Shown here one piece after another: positions 57,155 through 64,000 of a DNA stretch of 64,000 bases. Every line of letters begins with the position of its first letter. The stretch's first letter is position 1. The position numbers and the translations under genes were made by a program. The notes below the pieces were generated by a model. It made no database searches, had not been told where the DNA came from, and saw only the letters and a program-made list of their open reading frames with translations. The stretch comes from Campylobacter lari subsp. lari. GTDB lineage: Bacteria > Campylobacterota > Campylobacteria > Campylobacterales > Campylobacteraceae. The stretch is from contig NZ_CP053830.1 in the NCBI RefSeq assembly GCF_013372185.1, positions 1,449,348 through 1,513,347 on the forward strand. The letters run 5' to 3'.

Positions 57155-57604
57155 TTAAAATGGTCTTACTACCATCATTATCGCGATGATAATAAATAAT
57201 ATCGTTGGAATTTCATTATAAGCTCTAAAGAATTTTCCACTTTTTTGGCAAGTATCATTTTGAAGTTGTCTATAATAATAATAATTTTGCAAATGATAAA
57301 TGATTAAAAGTAAAGCGCAGGTTAATTTAGCATGCATATATCCACCTACCATTAATACATCTTTATTAGCCATCATCATTAAACTTCCAGTGATTGCAGT
57401 AGCTATCATCGCAGGAGTTTGGATATAAAAATACAATTTTCTTTCTTGAATTTTCACCACTTCCACAAAGCCTTTATTGTCTTTATGCTCTGTATGATAG
57501 ACAAAAAGTCTTGGCAAATAAAACATTCCAGCCATCCATGAAACAAAAGCCAAATAATGCACCATTTTAATCCATAAATACCATTCATTCAAAAAATCTA
57601 ACAT
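57155..57604 (-). CDS. hemJ: Protoporphyrinogen IX oxidase HemJ
   Basis: A 149-aa inner-membrane protein with four hydrophobic helices of the HemJ (UPF0093) family, which oxidises protoporphyrinogen to protoporphyrin IX in haem synthesis. Family features are WIKMVHYLAFVSWMAGMFYLPRLFVYH at residues 11-37, including the conserved His and the R/H-rich stretch, and GGYMHAKLTCALLLIIYHL. Start overlaps the lspA stop by seven bases. Next to another haem-family gene on the opposite strand. Confidence 0.93.
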   Translation of the reverse strand: MLDFLNEWYLWIKMVHYLAFVSWMAGMFYLPRLFVYHTEHKDNKGFVEVVKIQERKLYFYIQTPAMIATAITGSLMMMANKDVLMVGGYMHAKLTCALLLIIYHLQNYYYYRQLQNDTCQKSGKFFRAYNEIPTILFIIIAIMMVVRPF

Positions 57605-58053
57605 TTTTCTCCTTTTTTATTAAAAATTTCTTTTATTAAAATCAAAGCTACGCTAATGTTAATCATCACATCAGCAAAATTAAACACAGCAAATTCAAAC
57701 CACTTATGCCAAAATACAAAATCCACCACACCTATATGCACAAAGCGATCAAGTAAATTTGAACACCCAGCAGATAGCATAATGGCAAAAGCTATAAGAT
57801 GGGTTTTAAAAAACTCTTTTTGATAAAGTAAATACCCAAACAAAGCCAAAATAAAAACAAGTTGTATATATTTTAAATATTCTCCTAAAAATGCAAACAT
57901 TGAAAAAGCCACACCGGTATTATAGGTTAAAACTAAATCAAAAAATTCACCCTTATACTCAAGCCCTTGTAAAAATAAATACTTACTTGCTTGATCTAGT
58001 ATAAAAACTAAAGCAAAAACAAGGCAAAATTTTAAAGGCAAAATTTTAAGCAT
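57598..58053 (-). CDS. lspA: Lipoprotein signal peptidase
   Basis: Aspartic protease that removes the signal peptide from lipidated prolipoproteins (CmeA, CmeC and others in this window are substrates in principle). Four membrane helices. Catalytic aspartates lie in [17 protein letters not shown] and [19 protein letters not shown] is the family's conserved N-x-G-x-A-F segment. 151 aa. It overlaps glmM by 8 bases. Confidence 0.96.
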   Translation of the reverse strand: MLKILPLKFCLVFALVFILDQASKYLFLQGLEYKGEFFDLVLTYNTGVAFSMFAFLGEYLKYIQLVFILALFGYLLYQKEFFKTHLIAFAIMLSAGCSNLLDRFVHIGVVDFVFWHKWFEFAVFNFADVMINISVALILIKEIFNKKGEKC

Positions 58054-59383
58054 TCAACGCTTTCATAAAAAAGCTTTCCACAACTTTCATTTCTTTTTCT
58101 AAAAGCTTAATATCTTTTGCTTCAAGCAACAATCTTATCAAATTTTCAGTCCCTGAATATCTAAACAAACTAGCAATTCCTTTTTTTTCTAAATCTTTTT
58201 TTAATTCTTCCAAGCCTGCAAGCTTGCTTAAGTCTTTTTTCTCTGAAATTTTAAGATTATGTAAAAGTTGAGGATAAGGCTTAACTTGATTTAAAATTTC
58301 ACTTGCACTTTTTGCTTCACTAAGCATTAAAGCGCTAAATTGCAAAGCAGCTACCAAACCATCTCCAGTTTTTGCATAGTCACTAAAAATAATATGCCCA
58401 CTTTGCTCGCCACCAAAATTTCCACCACATTCTTTTAATTTTTCTAAAACGTATTTATCACCTACATTGCAAGTTTCATGTGGAATTTTGTACTTGGTTA
58501 AAAACTCTTTTAAAGCACCATTACTCATTATAGTGCTTACTACGCTTGATTTTAATTTGCCTTGTTTTTTCAAAAATAAAGCCAAAACTCCTAAAAGACT
58601 ATCTCCATGAGCTACTTCGCCTTTTTCATCCACAACAACCAAACGATCCGCATCTCCATCAAAGGCAAAGCCCACATCTGCTCTAAATTTCTTTACTTCC
58701 AAAGCTAAATTTAAAGGATGTAAAGCCCCGCAATTTTCATTGATATTTAAACCATTGGGCTTATCATTTATCACAATAACATCTGCGCCAAGCTCTCTAA
58801 AAACCGTTGGCGCTACTTTATAAGAAGCTCCATGAGCCACATCTAATACAACACGTAAAGATTTTAAAGTAAGCTCTTTTGGAAATGAGTTTTTAATAGA
58901 AACAATATATCTTCCTATAACATCATCAATTCTTTTTGCTTGGCCAATTTGTGATTTTGTAGTTCTTGCTTCTTCTATGAGTTTATCATTAAAATAAATT
59001 TCTTCTATCTTAGCCTCTGCTTGCTCATCAAGTTTATTGCCGTGTGCATCAAAAAATTTAATCCCATTATCATAGTAAGGATTATGCGAAGCTGATATCA
59101 TAATACCTGCATCACATCTCATATCTTCTGTTAAAAATGCAATTGCAGGAGTTGGCATAGGACCTATTTCTATGACATTATACCCTATAGAAGTAAGTCC
59201 TGAAACTATGGCATTTTCTATCATATAGCCACTTCTTCTTGTATCTTTTCCCACTAAAATATTATTCGTAAGAGCTTTATCTTTAAAATAAATTCCAGCA
59301 GCCATAGCCAAACGCATCGCTAAAAACGAATCCAAAAATTCCCCTGCTTTACCACGTACTCCATCTGTTCCAAAAAGTTTCAT
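58046..59383 (-). CDS. glmM: Phosphoglucosamine mutase
   Basis: Makes glucosamine-1-phosphate for UDP-GlcNAc and so for peptidoglycan and lipooligosaccharide. Phosphoserine loop SASHNP with active S99, metal loop DGDADR ([15 protein letters not shown]), and sugar-binding region [10 protein letters not shown] and SGTENLIR are all present. 445 aa. First of the glmM-lspA-hemJ chain. Confidence 0.97.
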   Translation of the reverse strand: MKLFGTDGVRGKAGEFLDSFLAMRLAMAAGIYFKDKALTNNILVGKDTRRSGYMIENAIVSGLTSIGYNVIEIGPMPTPAIAFLTEDMRCDAGIMISASHNPYYDNGIKFFDAHGNKLDEQAEAKIEEIYFNDKLIEEARTTKSQIGQAKRIDDVIGRYIVSIKNSFPKELTLKSLRVVLDVAHGASYKVAPTVFRELGADVIVINDKPNGLNINENCGALHPLNLALEVKKFRADVGFAFDGDADRLVVVDEKGEVAHGDSLLGVLALFLKKQGKLKSSVVSTIMSNGALKEFLTKYKIPHETCNVGDKYVLEKLKECGGNFGGEQSGHIIFSDYAKTGDGLVAALQFSALMLSEAKSASEILNQVKPYPQLLHNLKISEKKDLSKLAGLEELKKDLEKKGIASLFRYSGTENLIRLLLEAKDIKLLEKEMKVVESFFMKALNA

Positions 59384-59514
59384 TTTTTTACCTTTGATTT
59401 TAAATAGTGCAATTATAAGAAAAAAAGTTAAGTAATGTATAAATGTGAGAATTTTATAAACATTAGTTAGTAATAAAAATATATAATTTTTAAAATTTCA
59501 CTTAAGGAAAATGA

Positions 59515-60690
59515 ATGAAAAAAACCATCGCAGGGGTTGTAGTAGTAGTTTTACTAGCTATAGGATTTTTTGCCTCAGCTTCTTACATTAACTCTATCAA
59601 TGAAAAAATATTTGCTCAAATGAGTCAAGATACAATATATTACAGCGTTGAAGATGCTAACTATACCAAAGGACTTTTAAATTCCAAAGGAAGTTTTATA
59701 GCTACACTGAATGACTTGCCTTACACTTTTAAAGTAAATATAGATTTTTCCAATAATTTTTTTGCAAGTAATAATGCTATTGTTTCTATTTTAAATGAAA
59801 ATGAAGACTTAAAAGGTATTTTCCCAAATGAAGAAATCTTTAAAATCTTAGTTAGTGTAAAAGGCGGAGACATTAACATCAACGCAAAAATAAATGATAT
59901 TAATTTTACCCGCAATGATACAAATTTAGTATTAAATAATACATCTTTTAAGATTATAGGTTCTGAGGAATTTGTAAAAAATATGGAACTTAACCTAGGT
60001 TATGTTTTATTGGATCAATTATCTCGTGAAGAAAAATTCGAAGCAAAAAATATTAAAATTTCTGAATTTCCTTTAGAAAAACTTAGTTTTAACAATATCT
60101 TTAATCCTAGTAGAAATAGTGAGCAAAATATAAGCATTGATAGTGCTAATTTTATAAGTTCTATTACTTTTGACTTTGATAAATTAAAAATTTTTGCAAA
60201 AACAGCTCAAAATACTCAAAATGATTATGATAGTGTTTTAAAACTAGATTTAGCTAAATTTAACCTTGCAAATGAAAACTTTATATTAAATAATATTAAT
60301 TTAGATATGAATTTTAATAATCTTTCCAAAAAAGCTTATGATAGTTTAGTACAAAATTCAAATACTGATATTTTTTCTATGATGCTTTTAGCAAGTCAGT
60401 TTTTAAAAGCAAACCCGCAAATTATCTTAAATAATCTAAGCTTTGAAAAAGAAGGTAAAAAATTTGATGCAAATGGGCAAACTATTTTCACTGAAAATAA
60501 TATAAAATCCCAATTTCATGCAAACACTGAAATTCTTCCTAGTCAAATTTGGCCTGATTTTGCAAATTTTGATACTTATTTTGTAGATAGTAACGGCTCT
60601 TATGTGCTTGATTTTATTTATGATGATTCTAATAAAAGTGATGTTACAACTATCATTAATGGTGAAAGACTCATCATAAATCCACAATGA
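59515..60690 (+). CDS. Membrane-anchored protein of unknown function (YdgA/DUF945-like)
   Basis: A 391-aa protein with an uncleaved N-terminal hydrophobic anchor (residues 5-26) and a long periplasmic region of strand-rich, Asn/Asp/Phe-rich sequence. The early IYYSVEDANYTKGLLNSKGSF and the repeated amphipathic strands recall the YdgA/DUF945 family, but similarity is faint. No catalytic motif. TTAAGGA precedes the ATG. Overlaps rarA by 4 bases, so the two are coupled though no functional link is evident. Confidence 0.7.
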   Translation: MKKTIAGVVVVVLLAIGFFASASYINSINEKIFAQMSQDTIYYSVEDANYTKGLLNSKGSFIATLNDLPYTFKVNIDFSNNFFASNNAIVSILNENEDLKGIFPNEEIFKILVSVKGGDININAKINDINFTRNDTNLVLNNTSFKIIGSEEFVKNMELNLGYVLLDQLSREEKFEAKNIKISEFPLEKLSFNNIFNPSRNSEQNISIDSANFISSITFDFDKLKIFAKTAQNTQNDYDSVLKLDLAKFNLANENFILNNINLDMNFNNLSKKAYDSLVQNSNTDIFSMMLLASQFLKANPQIILNNLSFEKEGKKFDANGQTIFTENNIKSQFHANTEILPSQIWPDFANFDTYFVDSNGSYVLDFIYDDSNKSDVTTIINGERLIINPQ

Positions 60691-61877
60691 CAAATTTAAG
60701 CTTAACTTTTCGTCCTAAAACTTTAGATGAGGTTTTAGGGCAAGAAAATTTAGTAGAAATTTTTAAAAAATTCATACAAGCTTCAAAACTCCCTCATAGT
60801 ATATTTTTTGGCCCAGCAGGTTGCGGGAAGACTTCTTTTGCAAGAGCAATAGCATATGAGTATAAACTAGACTTTTATGAATTTGATGGTGGAAATTTTA
60901 AGCTTGAAGAGCTTAGAAAAATACTAAGTAATTATGAAAATTCTTTGTATAAGCCTTTGATATTTATCGATGAGGTGCATAGGCTTTCAAAAATCCAGCA
61001 AGAAATGCTTTTAATCCCTTTAGAAAATCAAAAATGCCTTTTCATAGGTGCAAGCACTGAAAACCCTTACTTTACTTTAACTTCAGGCATAAGAAGCAGA
61101 AGTATGCTTTTTGAATTTAAAGGCTTAGAGTATAAAGACTTAGAAAAACTTGCCACAAAAGTACAAGAAAAACTCCAATGTAAAATCGATGATGATGCCA
61201 AAGATTTTTTAATCACTTCTAGTGCAAATGATGCAAGAAGTTTTTTAAATTTATGTGAGTTTGCTTTGGCTTTAGATGGCACTCATATCACGCTTGAAAC
61301 TTTGAAAAAATTAAGAGCAAATGTTTTAAGCGATGGTACTTCAAGCAAAGATACACACTATAAGCTAGCAAGTTCTTTGATAAAAAGTTTAAGAGGAAGC
61401 GATGTAGATGCGAGTTTGTATTATCTTGCAAGATTGATTGATGGGGGTGAGAGTGCTGATTTCATCGCTAGAAGATTAGTGATATTTGCAAGTGAAGATA
61501 TCTCAAATGCAAACCCTCAAGCACTAAATTTGGCCACAAGCACATTAATAGCTGTAAAAAACATAGGCTATCCTGAAGCTAGGATCATCTTAGCTCAATG
61601 TGTGGTATTTTTAGCAAGTTCGCCTAAGTCAAACTCAAGCTATCTTGCTATAAATGAAGCGCTAAATTATGTGCAAAACAATCCTGCATTAAAAATACTT
61701 CCTTATCTTGATAATAACAACCCACAAAGAAAAAACTACCTTTATCCGCATGATTTTGGAGGCTGGGTGAAGCAAAGATATCTAGAAAAAGATTTGAAAT
61801 TTTATCATAGTAAAGGCATAGGTTTTGAAGCACAGCTAGATTTATGGCTAAATGATATGAAAAAAGTCAAAAAGTGA
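60687..61877 (+). CDS. rarA: Replication-associated recombination protein RarA (MgsA)
   Basis: AAA+ ATPase acting at stalled forks, related to clamp loaders. LTFRPKTLDEVLGQENLV opens it; Walker A GPAGCGKTSFA, Walker B LIFIDEVHRLSK, sensor-1 FIGASTENPYF and RSRSMLFEF follow; the C-terminal tetramerisation region includes SLRGSDVDASLYYLARLIDGGE and NPQRKNYLYPHDF. 396 aa is standard. Followed by tRNA-Val. Confidence 0.95.
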   Translation: MTNLSLTFRPKTLDEVLGQENLVEIFKKFIQASKLPHSIFFGPAGCGKTSFARAIAYEYKLDFYEFDGGNFKLEELRKILSNYENSLYKPLIFIDEVHRLSKIQQEMLLIPLENQKCLFIGASTENPYFTLTSGIRSRSMLFEFKGLEYKDLEKLATKVQEKLQCKIDDDAKDFLITSSANDARSFLNLCEFALALDGTHITLETLKKLRANVLSDGTSSKDTHYKLASSLIKSLRGSDVDASLYYLARLIDGGESADFIARRLVIFASEDISNANPQALNLATSTLIAVKNIGYPEARIILAQCVVFLASSPKSNSSYLAINEALNYVQNNPALKILPYLDNNNPQRKNYLYPHDFGGWVKQRYLEKDLKFYHSKGIGFEAQLDLWLNDMKKVKK

Positions 61878-61922
61878 TTTTAAGCACAATGTAAAAATAT
61901 TTTTATATAATTTTCATTTTTT

Positions 61923-61998
61923 GGTTCCGTAGCTCAGTTGGTAGAGCACCACCTTGACATGGTGGTGGTCGTTGGTTCAAGTCCAATCGGAGCCACCA
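61923..61998 (+). tRNA. tRNA-Val (GAC)
   Basis: Acceptor GGTTCCG/CGGAGCC (one G-U pair), D-arm AGCTCAGTTGGTAGAGC, anticodon loop CTTGACAT with anticodon GAC, T-loop TTGGTTCAAGTCCAA and encoded CCA. 76 bases, a single tRNA gene just after rarA. A T run follows (TTTTTTATTTC), likely its terminator. Confidence 0.96.
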
Positions 61999-62023
61999 TT
62001 TTTTATTTCTTTTGATCAATTTA

Positions 62024-62644
62024 CTACATATACTTTAACAAATTCGTAAATTCTTGGATTTCTTTTTCTTGGTCTAAGATAATTTTTTTAGCAATATCAG
62101 TGATAGTTTTGTCTTTAGAATAAAATAAAATTTGTTTTGAAGCATCTACCGCACCTTGATGATGTGCTATCATCGCTTCTAGAAAGTCTTTATTGATGTT
62201 TTTGCTTTCTTTAACCGAACTCATTAAAATCATCATTTTTTGCATGAGTTCTTTTTCTTCTTGAACAAATTTTTTATAAGTTTCTTCATCAATTTGAGTT
62301 TTTGTATAAAGACTTTTATCTAGAATTTCTTGAAATTCTTGGATTTCTTTTTCTTGAGCTTTGATGATATTTTGAGCAATTTTTTTCATCTCTTCACTTT
62401 TTGTATGTTCTAGCAAAAGCTTAGAAGAATCAATAGCACCTTGATGATGTGGGATCATATTAGCTAAAAAATCTCTTTCTATATCATTGCTTTGTACTAA
62501 AGGATTTTTCATCATGGGTTCATGCATACTCATCATGATTTGTGATGAAATACTTCCAGAAACTCCATGATGAGCATGGTGAGAATTTGCAGCAAATAAA
62601 GCACTTGCTAAAACTAAACTTGAAACTATAGTTTTTATTTTCAT
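62024..62644 (-). CDS. Periplasmic double-DUF305 protein
   Basis: A 206-aa exported protein with signal peptide (about 1-18, ALFAANS). A His/Met-rich leader (HHAHHGVSG, MMSMHEPMMKN) is followed by two DUF305 units, each with the hallmark M-I-x-H-H-Q-G-A (MIPHHQGAIDSSKLLL and MIAHHQGAVDASKQIL) and a closing QEKEIQEF. DUF305 proteins are ferritin-like helical bundles often linked to copper or other metal stress. Metal binding by the His/Met clusters is likely; the metal is not determined. Confidence 0.88.
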   Translation of the reverse strand: MKIKTIVSSLVLASALFAANSHHAHHGVSGSISSQIMMSMHEPMMKNPLVQSNDIERDFLANMIPHHQGAIDSSKLLLEHTKSEEMKKIAQNIIKAQEKEIQEFQEILDKSLYTKTQIDEETYKKFVQEEKELMQKMMILMSSVKESKNINKDFLEAMIAHHQGAVDASKQILFYSKDKTITDIAKKIILDQEKEIQEFTNLLKYM

Positions 62645-62765
62645 TTTTTTCCTTAAACTTTTAATTTAAAAGCAAAAATATATAAAAATATCACAAACTA
62701 AAATTAACAAAAAAATTCAATTTTTTTTTGTTATAATTTATATAAAAATATCACAAGGATGGAAA

Positions 62766-63398
62766 ATGCTTAAAGAACTACTTGAAATAAAAAAAGAAAT
62801 GGAACCTATAATTCATGATTGTTCAGTAAAAATTCAAGTAGCCGCAAGAGAAGTAATCGTAAGAAAAAGAGAATATGAAATTTACGGGCCTATGATAGAT
62901 AGAGTATATCTTGATAATGCCATTTATATTAAAATTTTTGGTAGTGGGCGTGATACAAAAAGCACTAAAGTTGATATTAAAAACGGCCTTTATATGGTAT
63001 ATGTAGCTCCTGATAAACCAACCAATCAAGAAATCATGAATAAACTAAAAATCGCATTTGAAAGTATAGATAATAAATTCATTTCAAGAATTTTAGAACT
63101 TAATAGAAGAATGAAAGAGGTGATTAATAAAACCCAAGCAACTCTAGCAAAAGCATCTAATATGAATGTTTTAATAGAAACTAATCTAGGTGAAGCAACT
63201 GCAGCGCATAAGTTTGTAATCACTATCAAATACCTAAAAGATAATCAAAAATTAGAATTAAAAAATTCAAAATCAGCAGGAAGCTTTAGAGATACTAAAA
63301 ATCATATCAACCTAGTAGTAGAAAAAAGCACTGATTCAGCTGTATGTGAAAAATTACTCCGTGATGTTGAAGTTTATTTCATAGGTAGTGGAAAATAA
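62766..63398 (+). CDS. Conserved hypothetical protein next to ruvC (Cj1730c-like)
   Basis: A 210-aa, soluble, charged protein with no signal peptide. A helical N-terminus, a beta-rich middle (VYLDNAIYIKIFGSGRDTKSTKVDIKNGLYMVYVAP), a central helix and a second beta-rich end (AHKFVITIKYLKDNQKLELKN, HINLVVEKSTDSAVC). AAGGATGGAAA precedes the ATG. No family recognised. C. jejuni also has a hypothetical gene beside ruvC close to the origin, though I remember only its place. A role near the replication origin is speculation. Confidence 0.7.
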   Translation: MLKELLEIKKEMEPIIHDCSVKIQVAAREVIVRKREYEIYGPMIDRVYLDNAIYIKIFGSGRDTKSTKVDIKNGLYMVYVAPDKPTNQEIMNKLKIAFESIDNKFISRILELNRRMKEVINKTQATLAKASNMNVLIETNLGEATAAHKFVITIKYLKDNQKLELKNSKSAGSFRDTKNHINLVVEKSTDSAVCEKLLRDVEVYFIGSGK

Positions 63399-63400
63399 AA

Positions 63401-63877
63401 TCACTTTTTCACTCTCAAATTTGCTGAATGCGTCAAAGCCACCGCAATAGCATCAGTAATATCAAGTGGCTTGATATCTTTTGAAATTCCAAGTAATCTT
63501 TTTACCATAAACGCAACTTGCTCTTTTGTAGCTTTTGCTTTACCTGTTACGGTTTTTTTAACTTGCAAAGGCGTGTATTCTGCAAATTCTCCATGCATTT
63601 GTAAAATTTTAAGACTTAGCGCTCCTCTAAATTGTGCTAGTTTTAAAACCGTTTTTGGATTATAAGCAAAAAATATATCTTCTATAGCTACCTCATCAAA
63701 TTGATGATTTTTAAAGATTAGATCAAGTCCTTCACATAATTCTGTGATTTGATATTGCAAATCATTGGGTTTGATTTTGATTAGCCCTGCTTCTATGAGT
63801 TGATTTTTATTATTAATCTTTTCTACAATAGCGTATCCACAATACCTAGAACCAGGATCTATCCCTAAAACTTTCAA
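63401..63877 (-). CDS. ruvC: Holliday junction resolvase RuvC
   Basis: Endonuclease that cuts Holliday junctions with RuvAB. I place the start at TTG 63877 (158 aa): AAGGTGA lies five bases before it, the product begins [10 protein letters not shown] as in other RuvC, and the catalytic acids fall at D7, E66, D139 and D142, matching the E. coli residues D7, E66, D138 and D141. A longer frame from GTG 63898 has no ribosome site and would run into the TTCAC cluster. The family motifs [20 protein letters not shown] and [12 protein letters not shown] are intact. Divergent from the presumed dnaA beyond the window. Confidence 0.93.
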   Translation of the reverse strand: MKVLGIDPGSRYCGYAIVEKINNKNQLIEAGLIKIKPNDLQYQITELCEGLDLIFKNHQFDEVAIEDIFFAYNPKTVLKLAQFRGALSLKILQMHGEFAEYTPLQVKKTVTGKAKATKEQVAFMVKRLLGISKDIKPLDITDAIAVALTHSANLRVKK

Positions 63878-63878
63878 A

Positions 63879-64000
63879 CTTTTCACCTTTTTATTCACAT
63901 AGATGTGAAATTTAAATTTTTATGTGAACAATTTTAACCATTTTTTATAAAAAATAAGCTAGAATTTTAAGTTTTACATCATAAATTTATAAGAAAAATA
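63879..64000. other. Probable left part of oriC (DnaA boxes and AT-rich DNA)
   Basis: Four TTCAC cores occur within 47 bases: TTCAC at 63882-63886 and 63894-63898, and its complement GTGAA at 63905-63909 and 63924-63928. Two form the perfect palindrome TTCACATAGATGTGAA (63894-63909). Epsilonproteobacterial DnaA boxes share a TTCAC core. About 70 bases of nearly pure AT follow, a fit for the unwinding element. In C. jejuni ruvC is the last gene before dnaA, so the position is right. The dnaA gene itself is outside the window. Confidence 0.6.

Noticed and set aside
63878..63898. GTG start giving a 165-aa RuvC
   Set aside because: No Shine-Dalgarno before it, while TTG 63877 has AAGGTGA and places the catalytic residues at the standard positions D7 and E66.

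Overview
The window is AT-rich, tightly packed bacterial chromosome with short Shine-Dalgarno sites and many ATGA or 1-base gene overlaps. Protein content points to a thermotolerant Campylobacter outside C. jejuni itself, most likely the C. lari group. Markers are the CmeABC/CmeR efflux system, Pgp1, a CtsG-like pseudopilin, the single-domain globin Cgb, tandem Tlp chemoreceptors, CcoG, a Cj0371-like lipoprotein and a poly-G contingency tract. The genus call rests on recognised families and remembered C. jejuni gene order, not on a database search.

Layout. 1-1741: the end of an unidentified gene, pcm and an alpha-carbonic anhydrase. 1753-9490: membrane protein and typA, divergent from a sigma-54-type flagellar hook operon (small protein, fliK, flgD, flgE), then a small unknown gene. 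9.5-11.6 kb: SRP RNA, an HD-domain protein and a self-inhibited (class III) Fic protein. 11.7-15.3 kb: the ferric-iron ABC importer cfbpABC. 15.4-17.6 kb: the globin Cgb with a Crp-family promoter box, and a YojI-like ABC exporter. 17.8-25.8 kb: an accessory surface-protein module made of a poly-G, frameshifted repeat protein, a filamentous-haemagglutinin-like TpsA and its TpsB transporter. 25.8-32.2 kb: a coupled operon (NFACT protein, coiled-coil protein, cdsA, dxr, pgp1, tsaD, pseudopilin). 32.2-36.0 kb: mobA, an antiporter and ilvD. 36.1-36.5 kb: four tRNAs (Ser, Cys, Leu, Gly). 36.6-40.7 kb: two chemoreceptors sharing a near-identical 1-kb signalling half. 40.7-47.6 kb: PepSY-like protein, AAA ATPase, lipoprotein, YajQ, 2-hydroxyacid dehydrogenase, glutathionylspermidine-synthase-like protein, lipoprotein, LysE exporter and rpsU. 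47.8-55.5 kb: ccoG, cmeR and cmeABC. 55.5-61.9 kb: a porin remnant, a HemN-like radical-SAM protein, hemJ, lspA, glmM, a membrane-anchored protein and rarA. 61.9-64.0 kb: tRNA-Val, a double DUF305 protein, an unknown gene, ruvC and, at the very end, a cluster of TTCAC motifs in AT-rich DNA that looks like the start of oriC upstream of dnaA.

Most of the window is housekeeping. The unusual parts are the 17.8-25.8 kb surface module (an OFF poly-G tract, a second frameshift, and a passenger-like protein with neither a TPS domain nor a barrel beside a TpsA/TpsB pair), the duplicated receptor signalling block, the Fic protein and the probable replication origin. No gene-free stretch exceeds 300 bases; the longest (17560-17825) is the AT-rich leader of the poly-G gene.
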